This document shows, piece after piece, positions 42,682 through 52,043 of a DNA stretch of 52,060 nucleotides. Location: positions 1 to 52,060 of the forward strand of contig CAZYYO010000007.1 in NCBI GenBank assembly GCA_964650965.1. The letters run 5' to 3'. The notes below the pieces were generated by a model that was not told the DNA's origin, did no database searches, and saw only the letters and a list, made by a program, of their open reading frames with translations. The position numbers and the translations under genes are program-made. The stretch's first letter is position 1; each line of letters begins with the position of its first letter. The DNA comes from CAZYYO01 sp964650965 (GTDB lineage: Bacteria > Bacillota > Clostridia > Lachnospirales > Lachnospiraceae).

Positions 42682-45600
42682 ATGGCGAGCTATCAAATGA
42701 ACAAGACCAATTACCACGACTTAAACATCTACGAAGTGAACAAGCTTCCTGCTAGAAGCTACTTCATTCCCTATGAGACCAGGGAGGCAGAACAGGGAGT
42801 AGACCTGCTGAAGAAGCGTTACCAGTCCAGGAAGGTTACCTGCTTAAATGGAGACTGGAACTTTAAATTTTATGCTAATCCTAAGGATTTCCCGGATACT
42901 TTGGATGTGGCAAATGTAGCCTGGGATACCATTGACGTTCCCAGCTGCTGGCAGCTGAGGGGCTATGATAAGCCATTTTATCTGAATGTACGAACCCAGT
43001 TCCCATTTAAGCCACCGGTAATTCCTACCACAGAGCCGGTAGGTAAGACCTTCTCCTGGATGGGAAGTGACCGAGGCATGGGACCCAGATGGCAGACACC
43101 TAATCCACCGGAATACAATTATGTAGGCGTCTATGCCAGAAATATCAATATCACAGATGCTGGGAAGACACATATTCTTACCTTCCTGGGAGTGACAGGA
43201 GCCATGGATGTATATGTGAATGGAGCCCATGTAGGTTACTCGGAGATTGCCCACAGTCCGGCAGAATTTGACATTACCACACAGCTGGTGCAGGGGGAAA
43301 ATGAACTGGTGGTTGTGGTTCATCGTTGGAGCAACTCCACCTATCTGGAATGCCAGGATATGTTTCGCAATAACGGAATCTTTCGAGATGTGCTTCTCTA
43401 TGAAATGGAAGCAGCAGATTTCTGGGATGTGGATGTGAAGACCAAGGAGGAGATGGTAAATGTAGCTTCCCAGGAAGAAACTGCAAATGCAGCAGCCCCG
43501 GAAAAGGCAAGCTACACCTTGGACTGTACCACGGAATTAACACAGGATGCAGTCGTTACCATTACCTTGGAGGGACATGGAATCAAAGAGACACAGCAGG
43601 TGCAGACCAAGGATAAGAAGGCAACAGCAACATTTGCCAATTTATCGGTAATTCCCTGGAATGCAGAAGCCCCGGTCCTGTACGACTTGTATCTGGAGGT
43701 GCCAGGCAGCTGTATTCATAAACGTATTGGCTTTAAGCACATTGAGATTCAGGGAAATGTATACTATCTTAACCATCATAAGGTAAAATTCCGTGGGGTG
43801 AATCACCATGATACCCACCCCAAGAATGGATACGCTATGACGGCAGAAGAGCTGATGCGTGATGTCCTGCTATGCAAAGAACATAATATGGATACCATTC
43901 GTACCTCCCACTATCCACCAGACCCTATGCTTCTTGCTTTATGTGATGAGCTGGGAATCTATGTGATTGATGAGTGTGATTTGGAGACCCATGCCACATT
44001 TGCCATGAAGTTCCCACCAACCTATAACCTGATTACTCAGGATGAAAAGTGGCTGCCTCGTTATATGGACCGCATTACCCGCCTGTATCAGCGAGACAAG
44101 GGAGATACCTGTATCGTTATGTGGAGTCTGGGAAATGAAGCAGGAGGCTTCCACAATACAGATGAAACCTATCAATACCTGAAATCTATGTCAGATATCC
44201 CGGTACATTATGAAAGTGTCATTCACAGTAAGCGGAAGGCTTACGATATTGCCAGTGAAATGTATCCACCAGCAGAGTCCCTCCATGCTATTGGAGAGGG
44301 AAGTCACAAGGTTCCAGAGCTGATGGACCGCCCATATTTCCTCTGTGAATACGGTCATGCTATGGGAGTTGGTCCCGGTAACATCGAAGCCTACTGGAAG
44401 GAAATCTATTCCTACGATAATCTCTTAGGAGGCTGTATCTGGGAAATGGTGGATCACGCCATCTTACATGAGGATGGAAGCTACACCTACGGAGGAGACC
44501 ATGGGGAATGGATGCATGATGGAAATTTCTGTGTAGACGGCCTGTTCTATCCAGACAGAACACCATCTACCGGAGCGAAAATCGTGGCTCATACCTATCG
44601 CCCAATCCGAGTAACGCTGTTAGACAATGGCAAGCTGGAATTATTTAATACCATGAATTTCTCTAATGGAGATCGATATGAATTGAAGTTTACCCTGATG
44701 CAGGGCACAGCAGGTGATAACATCAACCTGCAGCAGGTCATGGAAATACGCCAATCCTATGATATAAAACCATTTTCCAAGATAATTGTGGACAATCCAT
44801 TTGTGGATAAGATGGATGAAAAAGCAGACAAGCTGTTCTTAAATGTTGAAACCTGGGATAAGGGTAGTCAACAGGTGGTAGCTCAGGAACAGCTGGTGCT
44901 TAAGAATGACAGAAAGCATACAGCACAGCTGAACTGTGGCAAGCTTCCCAAGGATTTTGATGTTGTAGATGGACGCCCTGTATTTCCGGGAATCAGCCAA
45001 AGTGGCTGGGATAACAGCAGCTATACCTTATTATTCCGTGCGGCTACCGATAATGATAAGGATTGGAGTGGCAATACCATTAGTGATCCATACAAGGAAG
45101 TTCAAGAGGAGGTAATCTCCTGTGATAAGAGCGAGAATCAGATTACAGTAACTACCAGATTGCACTTTAAGAAGCATACCTTCCTTTGTGAAGACACCTA
45201 CCTGGGATGTGAGGATGGTGTGATATTACACAGCAAGCTTCATCATGTGAAGGGAAAAGGCAATTTGCCAAGATTCTCCAAGGTATTCCCATTGGAAGCA
45301 ACATTTACACAGGTTGCTTATCTGGGAAGAAATGGAGAATCCTACTGTGATATGAAGGAGCAGACCCAGATTGCACCAGTACAATGCAAGGTACAGGACA
45401 TGACAGAACCTAATATCAAGCCTCAGGAAAGCGGCAATCGTTGTGATACGGAGCTTGCTATTTTAGGGGATGGCAGCCGTGAAATTCGCTTTGAGGCAGT
45501 AAATGATGCTTATGAATTAAGTGTAAAGCCCTATTCGGATGTGGAATTGTCCCAGATGAAGCATCGAGAGGATGAGAAAGGTACCGGCTGTTATGTGGCA

Positions 45601-45714
45601 ATTAACGCATTCCAGATGGGTATTGGAACCGGAAGCTGTGGACCTACCACAGCACAGCAGTATTTGTATCCGGAGGACCGGGATTATGAAATGACCGTGT
45701 TGATTCGCTGGTAG
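42682..45714 (+). CDS. lacZ: Beta-galactosidase, GH2 LacZ type
   Basis: A 1010-aa enzyme of full LacZ length. The five-domain order is visible: sugar-binding domain with WQLRGYDKPFYLN, first Ig-like domain, TIM barrel with the acid/base Glu486 (MWSLGNEAGG) and nucleophile Glu556 (LCEYGHAMG), second Ig-like domain, and the Bgal_small_N beta sandwich at about 720-1005 (SGWDNSSYTLLFRAATDNDKDW). There is no signal peptide. The ATG at 42682 follows a run of G. It hydrolyses terminal beta-galactosides in the cytoplasm. A charged linker lies between domains at about residues 255-275. Confidence 0.95.
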   Translation: MASYQMNKTNYHDLNIYEVNKLPARSYFIPYETREAEQGVDLLKKRYQSRKVTCLNGDWNFKFYANPKDFPDTLDVANVAWDTIDVPSCWQLRGYDKPFYLNVRTQFPFKPPVIPTTEPVGKTFSWMGSDRGMGPRWQTPNPPEYNYVGVYARNINITDAGKTHILTFLGVTGAMDVYVNGAHVGYSEIAHSPAEFDITTQLVQGENELVVVVHRWSNSTYLECQDMFRNNGIFRDVLLYEMEAADFWDVDVKTKEEMVNVASQEETANAAAPEKASYTLDCTTELTQDAVVTITLEGHGIKETQQVQTKDKKATATFANLSVIPWNAEAPVLYDLYLEVPGSCIHKRIGFKHIEIQGNVYYLNHHKVKFRGVNHHDTHPKNGYAMTAEELMRDVLLCKEHNMDTIRTSHYPPDPMLLALCDELGIYVIDECDLETHATFAMKFPPTYNLITQDEKWLPRYMDRITRLYQRDKGDTCIVMWSLGNEAGGFHNTDETYQYLKSMSDIPVHYESVIHSKRKAYDIASEMYPPAESLHAIGEGSHKVPELMDRPYFLCEYGHAMGVGPGNIEAYWKEIYSYDNLLGGCIWEMVDHAILHEDGSYTYGGDHGEWMHDGNFCVDGLFYPDRTPSTGAKIVAHTYRPIRVTLLDNGKLELFNTMNFSNGDRYELKFTLMQGTAGDNINLQQVMEIRQSYDIKPFSKIIVDNPFVDKMDEKADKLFLNVETWDKGSQQVVAQEQLVLKNDRKHTAQLNCGKLPKDFDVVDGRPVFPGISQSGWDNSSYTLLFRAATDNDKDWSGNTISDPYKEVQEEVISCDKSENQITVTTRLHFKKHTFLCEDTYLGCEDGVILHSKLHHVKGKGNLPRFSKVFPLEATFTQVAYLGRNGESYCDMKEQTQIAPVQCKVQDMTEPNIKPQESGNRCDTELAILGDGSREIRFEAVNDAYELSVKPYSDVELSQMKHREDEKGTGCYVAINAFQMGIGTGSCGPTTAQQYLYPEDRDYEMTVLIRW

Positions 45715-45723
45715 GCAGAATGA

Positions 45724-46242
45724 TTATCGTTTCTGGCTGACCCAGGCGGTGATAATCACATTTGCCATCTCTTCCGGGGATTCCTTGCAGCCCTGGGACA
45801 ACCACAGCTCGGCCAGACGATTGTAGCCGGCACGGAAGAATTCCATATGCATTTCCTGGTAGGGGTCATCCGCAGCAATCAGTCGGTGGTCAGTAAATAC
45901 AGGAGCAACCTTGTGATAGCCCATTTTAAATATGGTGCGGTAAATCATCTGATGCTCCTTCATATGAGCAAATAGAATTGTAAAATGTTCAGCGAGATCG
46001 GTATCTTGGGCAGTCTCTGCCATCAAGGTATCGGTCTCACTTTTTAATTTCTCATAGACCTTGTGTCCCAGGTCATATACATCCTCATAATTGGCATAGA
46101 AGGTGGTGCGATTTAACCCTGCCAGTTCACAGATATGAGACACAGAGATGCGCTCCATGGGAGTATCCTGAATCAGGGTAATAAAGGTCTGCTCAATTTT
46201 TTCGGTAGAAGCTTTTCGCTTTCGGTTGTTTTTGGTATTCAT
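45724..46242 (-). CDS. TetR-family transcriptional regulator
   Basis: A 172-aa regulator with an HTH at about residues 20-52 (MERISVSHICELAGLNRTTFYANYEDVYDL) and a short C-terminal domain like the regulator at 13396. It is convergent with lacZ (9-bp gap) and divergent from an MFS pump gene, whose promoter has two matching operator-like repeats. It probably represses both itself and that pump. Confidence 0.87.
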   Translation of the reverse strand: MNTKNNRKRKASTEKIEQTFITLIQDTPMERISVSHICELAGLNRTTFYANYEDVYDLGHKVYEKLKSETDTLMAETAQDTDLAEHFTILFAHMKEHQMIYRTIFKMGYHKVAPVFTDHRLIAADDPYQEMHMEFFRAGYNRLAELWLSQGCKESPEEMANVIITAWVSQKR

Positions 46243-46261
46243 GGTGGATTCTCCTTATTAT

Positions 46262-46335
46262 CTCAACAAATGTTGAGAAATTGGTGATTGTTCTTACCAA
46301 TGTTATTCAATATAATAAAAGAACAAGTGTTGAGA
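46262..46335. promoter_or_regulatory. MFS pump promoter with TetR operators
   Basis: A perfect palindrome, CTCAACAAATGTTGAG (46262-46277), and a related half-palindrome (ACAAGTGTTGAG, 46324-46335) flank TTGTTC (46288-46293), 17 bp, TATAAT (46311-46316). The pair of sites around a promoter between divergent tetR and pump genes fits autoregulation. Confidence 0.75.
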
Positions 46336-46361
46336 TAATCATAACAGAAAGGTTGGAGAAA

Positions 46362-47747
46362 ATGAAACAAAAAGATAAAGAAGAACAGAAGACATTGGTG
46401 ATTTTTCTGATTTTGGTAGCAAGCTGCATTATCAGTTCCCTGGTGCAGACAGCACTAAGTGTTGCTATTCCACCCATTATGGAGGAAATGGGTGTGACAG
46501 CAGACACAGCACAGTGGCTTACCAGTGCCTATTCCCTGATTATGGGAATTATGGTTCTGGCAACAGCATATCTGATTCGAAGATTTCCTACCCGCCCGTT
46601 ATACATTGCAGCTATGGGTATTTTTACGGTAGGACTACTTCTAGCAGCCCTGGCACATACATTTCCCATTCTGTTAATTGGAAGATTGACCCAGGCAGTA
46701 GGCTGTGGAATTCTTATGAGTCTGGCCCAGGTGGTCATCCTTACAATCTTCCCACCCGAAAAACGGGGAACCATGATGGGAATCTATGGCTTGGCAGTAT
46801 GTACCGCTCCTGTGCTGGCACCAACGCTGGCTGGAATTATTATTGACCGGGTGAGTTGGAATGGAATCTTCTGGATTTCCCTGGGGATTGCTGTGGTGAT
46901 TCTGGTGCTTGGCATGGTGTTTATGCAAGATGTATCCGAGACAAAGCACACCAGCTTCGACTGGATTTCTATGGTGCTGTGCGGCATGGGATATACTGCC
47001 TTACTTCTGGGAGTTGGAAATCTGGGAAAAGGAAATCAGTTCATTCAGGGAATGGCCACGGTGGCAGCAGGTGTAATTTTCATTACTCTATTTGTCTGTC
47101 GCCAGAGAAAGCTGGAGACACCGTTTCTCCAGTTGAAAATTTTCTCAAACCGAGAGTTTCGTCTGGCAGTTATTGCCAGTATGCTGCTTTATGCGGCAAT
47201 GATGGCTGGCTCCACGCTGGTACCAATTTATATTCAGACCATGCGGGGCATGTCCGCCACCACCTCCGGATTAATTTCCATGCCAGGCTCTCTGGTAACA
47301 GCAGTGATGAGTCTGATTGCCGGTAGAATGTATGACAAGATGGGAGTACGAAAGCTGTATCTCATGGGAACACTGGTGCTATTAATCAGCTCGGCTGGAT
47401 TTATCTTTCTGGGAGAAGACACGTCCATTCCATTTATCATTCTAATTTTCGCCCTTCGTTCCGTTGGTATTGGAATGCTGATGATGACCAGCGTTACTTG
47501 GGGAATGAGTAAGATTGAAGCCAGGTATACCTCTGATGGAACTGCCATTATCAGCAGTCTCAGAACCGTGGCGGGCTCCTTTGGAGCAACCATCTTTTTC
47601 AGTGTTATGACACAGGTGGCGGCAATCAGCTCTCAGGTGGGAAGCAAAGCTATGATTTTGGGTAATCAGGTAGCCTTTGCAGGTACCACAGTGCTTGCCC
47701 TGATTCTCTTTGTCATGGCAATTACCAGTATTGGCAAGGAGAAGTAA
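46362..47747 (+). CDS. MFS multidrug transporter (DHA2-like)
   Basis: A 461-aa transporter with 14 predicted helices, typical of the DHA2 drug/H+ antiporter group. The motif-A-like LIRRFPTRPLY and the helix-4/5 segment QAVGCGILMSLAQVVILTIFPPEKRGTMMGIYG are visible. ATG 46362 after a GGAG site is chosen. It probably exports a toxic compound sensed by the divergent TetR protein. Confidence 0.92.
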   Translation: MKQKDKEEQKTLVIFLILVASCIISSLVQTALSVAIPPIMEEMGVTADTAQWLTSAYSLIMGIMVLATAYLIRRFPTRPLYIAAMGIFTVGLLLAALAHTFPILLIGRLTQAVGCGILMSLAQVVILTIFPPEKRGTMMGIYGLAVCTAPVLAPTLAGIIIDRVSWNGIFWISLGIAVVILVLGMVFMQDVSETKHTSFDWISMVLCGMGYTALLLGVGNLGKGNQFIQGMATVAAGVIFITLFVCRQRKLETPFLQLKIFSNREFRLAVIASMLLYAAMMAGSTLVPIYIQTMRGMSATTSGLISMPGSLVTAVMSLIAGRMYDKMGVRKLYLMGTLVLLISSAGFIFLGEDTSIPFIILIFALRSVGIGMLMMTSVTWGMSKIEARYTSDGTAIISSLRTVAGSFGATIFFSVMTQVAAISSQVGSKAMILGNQVAFAGTTVLALILFVMAITSIGKEK

Positions 47748-47825
47748 GTGGCAAAACTTCCTTCTTTATGATAGAATTCTCAATAGTAATAGATACATAT
47801 AGAACATAAAAGAAAAGGAAGCAAA

Positions 47826-48461
47826 ATGAATCAGAAATTAACAACCGATGGCATTATATTTGACTTGGACGGAACCCTGTGGGATTCCTCAGAGAACATC
47901 ACCAAGTCCTGGAATCTTGCATTGCAGGAGCTGAACATGAATCGGGTACTTTCTTTAGAGGAAGTGCAAAAAGGTCTGGGACTTCCCATGGATGAAATCT
48001 TTCGCAGATTATTTCCTGATGAGAAGGAAGAAACACAGAGAATCATTGGAGATAAGGTGATGGCAGTGGAGAATGAATACCTGACCATCCATGGTGGCAA
48101 CCTGTATCCTAATCTGGAGTCTACCCTCCAGGCATTGCAGGAGAGATATCCATTGACCATTGTAAGCAATTGCCAGGCAGGGTATATTGAGGCCTTTATG
48201 ACAGCACACCATTTAACCAAATATTTCTGTGATTACGAAAGCTTTGGAAATACTGGTTTGCTAAAGGCTGATAACATCAAGCTGGTGGTGGAACGGAATC
48301 ATTTTCAACATCCTATCTATGTAGGGGATATCCAGGGAGATGCGGATGCAAGCCATAAGGCAGGTGTTCCTATTGTCCATGCTGCTTATGGTTTTGGTGA
48401 TATTGTAGATGCTGAGGGAAGAGTTGATTCCTTCTGTGAATTACTGGAGATTCTGGCCTAA
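47826..48461 (+). CDS. HAD-family phosphatase (phosphoglycolate phosphatase-like)
   Basis: A 211-aa cytoplasmic phosphatase. Motif I is FDLDGTLWDS (residues 12-21), motif II is TIVSNCQ, and motif IV is YVGDIQGDADA, with a cap domain in between. Its substrate cannot be inferred. It overlaps the next gene by one base (TAATG), so the two are translationally coupled. Confidence 0.9.
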   Translation: MNQKLTTDGIIFDLDGTLWDSSENITKSWNLALQELNMNRVLSLEEVQKGLGLPMDEIFRRLFPDEKEETQRIIGDKVMAVENEYLTIHGGNLYPNLESTLQALQERYPLTIVSNCQAGYIEAFMTAHHLTKYFCDYESFGNTGLLKADNIKLVVERNHFQHPIYVGDIQGDADASHKAGVPIVHAAYGFGDIVDAEGRVDSFCELLEILA

Positions 48462-49336
48462 TGAAAAGAAATAAAGAATTTGGCAAATTTATCCTGTCTA
48501 TGCTGCTGTTTGGTTCCAATGGTGTTGTGGCCAGCTTTATTGCATTAAGCAGCCGGGAAATTGTCCTTACCAGGACGATTCAGGGAACCATACTGCTTAT
48601 GGTACTGTTTCTTGGCCTGGGGAATCATTTTACATATCAGAAGCATAAGAAGGATTATCTGTACATTGCATTATCAGGAATCATGATGGCGGCCAACTGG
48701 CTTTTGTTATTTGAGGCTTATGCTCAGGTAGGAGTCAGTCTGGGAATGCTGTTGAATTACTGTGGACCGGTGATTGTTATGGTACTGTCTCCCCTCTTAT
48801 TTCACGAGCGTCTTACCATAAGAAAAGCAGTGGCAATGACTGCGGCTTTAGCTGGTGCGGTGATGATTAGCTGCAATGCCGCCTTTCAAGGAGTAAATGC
48901 AGCTGGATTGGTATGCGGTCTCCTGTCTGCATTTGCATATGCAGCTATGATTATCTGTAATAAGAAATCCAAAGAGGTTACAGGCTTTGAAAATGCAACC
49001 ATGCAGATGGTATTTTGCATGATTACGGTTGTGATTTTTCAGCTGTGGAGACAGGGGCTGGCTATGCATATAGCACCAGCAGACTATTTACCGGTTTTGT
49101 GGCTGGGACTTATCAATACCGGAATCGGATGCTACCTGTATTTTTCATCCATAGGAAAGCTTCCAGTGCAAACAGTAGCAATCTGCGGATATTTAGAGCC
49201 GGTATCAGCAATCCTGTTATCCTTTGTCATTCTCCATGAAGAGATGGGTCTCCTGCGTATTTTTGGTGCAATTCTTATTATTGCAGGTGCTGTTCTAGGA
49301 GAGTGGAAACCTACGAAAACAGTACAAAAATCATAA
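48461..49336 (+). CDS. EamA/DMT-family transporter
   Basis: A 291-aa protein with ten predicted helices and the duplicated EamA layout. The second copy has the LGLINTGIGCYLYFSSIGKLPVQTVAICGYLEPVSAILLSFVILHEE signature. It is probably an exporter of a small metabolite. Translational coupling with the HAD phosphatase suggests that both act on related compounds. Confidence 0.9.
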   Translation: MKRNKEFGKFILSMLLFGSNGVVASFIALSSREIVLTRTIQGTILLMVLFLGLGNHFTYQKHKKDYLYIALSGIMMAANWLLLFEAYAQVGVSLGMLLNYCGPVIVMVLSPLLFHERLTIRKAVAMTAALAGAVMISCNAAFQGVNAAGLVCGLLSAFAYAAMIICNKKSKEVTGFENATMQMVFCMITVVIFQLWRQGLAMHIAPADYLPVLWLGLINTGIGCYLYFSSIGKLPVQTVAICGYLEPVSAILLSFVILHEEMGLLRIFGAILIIAGAVLGEWKPTKTVQKS

Positions 49337-49355
49337 AGGATAGCCAATTTACGTA

Positions 49356-49384
49356 TTGAAGACCTATGTTTTCTCGTATAAAAT
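49356..49384 (+). promoter_or_regulatory. Promoter of the third GH43 gene
   Basis: TTGAAG (49356-49361), 17 bp, TAAAAT (49379-49384). The gene has its own promoter. Confidence 0.55.
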
Positions 49385-49425
49385 ATAGCTAATTATGTAA
49401 AACAATATAAGGAGAAGTGATTACT

Positions 49426-50958
49426 ATGAAAAAGAAAGCCTATAACCCATATTTACCATCCTACGAATATGTGCCGGACGGGGAACCCCATGTATTCGGA
49501 GACAGAATCTATCTTTATGGAAGCCATGACCGTGCAGGTGGTGCGGATTTCTGCCTCAATGACTACGTTTGCTATTCTGCACCTTTAGATGACCTGACCG
49601 ATTGGAAATATGAAGGCGTTATCTTCCAGAAGGAGAAGGACCCCAGAAATCAGAACATTCCAGCAGATGCACCGAAACCTAAGGGAGGCTTTGCTGCTCC
49701 TAAGAAATATACAGAGGCAGATTTAAATCCGGCAGGCATCCATGCCCTGTTTGCACCAGACGTAGCCCAGGGCCCGGATGGAAGATATTATCTCTATTAC
49801 TGCTTTGACTGCTTACGGGAAATCGGTGTGGCAGTGTGTGATACGCCGGCAGGAGAATTTCAGTATTATGGTATGGTTCAGCACGAAGATGGAACACCAT
49901 TAGGAAATAGGGAAGGTGACACCATACAGTTTGACCCAGGGGTTTATGTAGAGGAAGATGGAACCATATATCTGTATTCCGGTAACGCACCAATGAAGGC
50001 GAAGGATGATGATGGGGATAAGGCATCTCTTGTTATGACCTTAAAGCCAGACATGCTTACCATAGATCAGGAACCTAAGCCGCTGATTCCAACGGTGTTA
50101 AATAGCCAAGGTACAGGATTTGAAGGTCACGAATTTTTTGAAGCCAGCTCAATTCGCAAAATAAATGGAACCTATTATTTCGTGTATTCCTCCATTAATA
50201 GCCATGAATTGTGCTATTGCACCAGTCAGTATCCAGATCGGGATTATGTCTATGGAGGTACTTTAATTGATAACGGAGATGTGTACTTAGATGGAAGAGA
50301 AGCTAAGGATGCAGTGATGAATATTGGCAATACCCATGGTGGTATTGAATGTGTCAATGGACAGTGGTATGTATTTTATCATCGTCAGTCCAATCGTACC
50401 CAGTATAGCCGCCAGGGCTGTGCTGAGAAGATAACCATTGCAGGTGATGGCAGTATCACCCAGCCGGAGATTACCAGCTGCGGCTTAAATGATGGACCAT
50501 TGGAAGGAACCGGAACTTATCCTGCTTATATTTGCTGTCATCTAACAGGAAAGCATGGCACTACATTTTCCCATCCACTGGCTATGGGGAACCGTTTCCC
50601 ATACCTGACTCAGGAAGTCCCGGATATGACACCAGAGCAATTTGAAGCCTCTGATTTGTCAGAGCCAGTGCAGTATATTGCAAATATTTCCAAGGGTACC
50701 ACAGCAGGTTATAAATATTTCCATTTCACCTCAGGACAGAAGACTTTGACTCTGGAACTACGTGGAAAATGTAAGGGTGAAATTGCTATTGGAACCACTC
50801 CAAAGGGCAGTGAGCTGGGAACCATGGAAGTTAAGATAAAGAGTGATACCTGGACTACGGTCAGTGGACAGATACAAACCAAAGAAGGTACGGCACCTCT
50901 CTACATTACCTTTTTGGGCAGTGCTGACTGCGATATGAGAAGCTTTACAATTTCATAG
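49426..50958 (+). CDS. Glycoside hydrolase family 43 protein
   Basis: A 510-aa cytoplasmic enzyme, closely related to the one at 31627: PYLPSYEYVPDGEPHVFGDRIYLYGSHD (base Asp), FDPGVYVEEDG (modulating Asp), HEFFEASSIRKINGTYYFVYSS (acid Glu), and a C-terminal beta domain (about 400-510). It lacks the Glu/Met-rich insert of its paralogue. It is probably an arabinosidase or xylosidase. ATG 49426 follows an AAGGAG site; GTG 49417 is also in frame. Confidence 0.9.
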   Translation: MKKKAYNPYLPSYEYVPDGEPHVFGDRIYLYGSHDRAGGADFCLNDYVCYSAPLDDLTDWKYEGVIFQKEKDPRNQNIPADAPKPKGGFAAPKKYTEADLNPAGIHALFAPDVAQGPDGRYYLYYCFDCLREIGVAVCDTPAGEFQYYGMVQHEDGTPLGNREGDTIQFDPGVYVEEDGTIYLYSGNAPMKAKDDDGDKASLVMTLKPDMLTIDQEPKPLIPTVLNSQGTGFEGHEFFEASSIRKINGTYYFVYSSINSHELCYCTSQYPDRDYVYGGTLIDNGDVYLDGREAKDAVMNIGNTHGGIECVNGQWYVFYHRQSNRTQYSRQGCAEKITIAGDGSITQPEITSCGLNDGPLEGTGTYPAYICCHLTGKHGTTFSHPLAMGNRFPYLTQEVPDMTPEQFEASDLSEPVQYIANISKGTTAGYKYFHFTSGQKTLTLELRGKCKGEIAIGTTPKGSELGTMEVKIKSDTWTTVSGQIQTKEGTAPLYITFLGSADCDMRSFTIS

Positions 50959-50969
50959 GAATAACAAAT

Positions 50970-51010
50970 ACCCCCATTACTGGTCGTCTAGTAACGGGGG
51001 TGATTTTTTA
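50970..51010 (+). terminator. Terminator after the third GH43 gene
   Basis: ACCCCCATTACT pairs with AGTAACGGGGGT and a T-run follows. It may also serve the convergent Rpn-type gene. Confidence 0.85.
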
Positions 51011-51038
51011 GGTGTGCCGCTATATTCTACTTACTGTT

Positions 51039-51914
51039 CTATAAAGAATTTTGGTATGCATACTTTGTAAAATATGCCTGGGCTTTTGCGTCATCTAACT
51101 GAAAACGTTTCTTTAATTTCTCGAGAATTACTGCTTCTGATTTTCCATCTTCTAAATTATCCAAAATCAAGGCCTCTATTCCACGCTCGATTCCTTGAGC
51201 CATTCCAATTTCAACACCACGTTTCTCTGCCTTATCTAATACTTCACACATTGTTATAACACCTCCTTGTTGTTTCTGAGCTTCTTCAAATCGCTGATCT
51301 CCTGTAAGTACTGACATCAGCTTCAGCACTGCGTCCACGTGCTGTATGGTTTCTTGACTGGGAACATAATCCTTATTTTTTCTCACCTGGGAGAAATAAT
51401 CTGCCACAATTCGAAAATCGCTTTGGAATAATTGTATCTGTTCCTCTGGTAAAAATGCAATATCGAATACATGAATCTTATAATTGCTTACATAGGGTGC
51501 CAGCTCCGCGGGTATGTTCAGGCATCCATATAAATCCTTTGCTTTACTCCATCTTCTTTCAGTTCCAAAGTGAAGCACCATAGTTACTACAGGATACGCA
51601 CTGTGTTGATACTGGGAGCGATACAATGCTCCATCATATCCAATGATTCGCATTGGCATATAGGCATCTTCCTGTGTCTGGTTTTCCAACCCCAGCACTG
51701 CAAGCCTTGTCTTACCTTGTGTCCAGAATTTTGACACGTCCCTGATTTGTTCATGAAGCTTTCCGTCGTCTTTGTATACAAAATTTGTCTCTTTTGCAAC
51801 CAATGAGTTTTCCTCGATTACCTGCCTGCCTTGAAACAGCAACACATTGGAAATATCGGCAAACACATCATTATAGGCTACAAGGTTCTTTTCTGTAATG
51901 TCTTTCTTTCCCAT
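51039..51914 (-). CDS. Rpn-type PD-(D/E)XK nuclease family protein
   Basis: A 291-aa protein of the Rpn family (recombination-promoting nuclease / putative transposase). The VLGLENQTQEDAYMPMRIIGYDGALY segment (about residues 70-95) contains the E-x-Q type motif and following hydrophobic strand typical of the group. A charged C-terminal helix is usual for the family (VEIGMAQGIERGIEAL). ATG 51914 follows an AGGAGAA site; the longer frame to 51959 has less support. It may be a genome-resident, multi-copy gene rather than an active mobile element. It lies about 100 bp from the right terminal repeat. Confidence 0.8.
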   Translation of the reverse strand: MGKKDITEKNLVAYNDVFADISNVLLFQGRQVIEENSLVAKETNFVYKDDGKLHEQIRDVSKFWTQGKTRLAVLGLENQTQEDAYMPMRIIGYDGALYRSQYQHSAYPVVTMVLHFGTERRWSKAKDLYGCLNIPAELAPYVSNYKIHVFDIAFLPEEQIQLFQSDFRIVADYFSQVRKNKDYVPSQETIQHVDAVLKLMSVLTGDQRFEEAQKQQGGVITMCEVLDKAEKRGVEIGMAQGIERGIEALILDNLEDGKSEAVILEKLKKRFQLDDAKAQAYFTKYAYQNSL

Positions 51915-52007
51915 ACATTTCTCCTTTTCTTTTTTATAACTAAGGAAAAGGCAGGGCAAGAAAGGATTCCTTCATACACTCCACATTCTCCTTACTTATT
52001 CAGTTAT

Positions 52008-52043
52008 TAGGCGTTTTACAAACGCCACAAACCCTTGATTTTA
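52008..52043 (-). repeat. Terminal hairpin repeat, right copy
   Basis: GGCGTTT-TAC-AAACGCC at 52010-52026 matches the left copy at 37-53 except in the 3-nt loop. The flanking ATCAAGG tract also matches when read on the minus strand. Orientation is opposite to the left copy. Confidence 0.6.

Noticed and set aside
51039..51914. Active insertion sequence based on the transposase-like Rpn gene.
   Set aside because: No flanking inverted repeats or target duplications are seen around the gene; Rpn genes are often resident.
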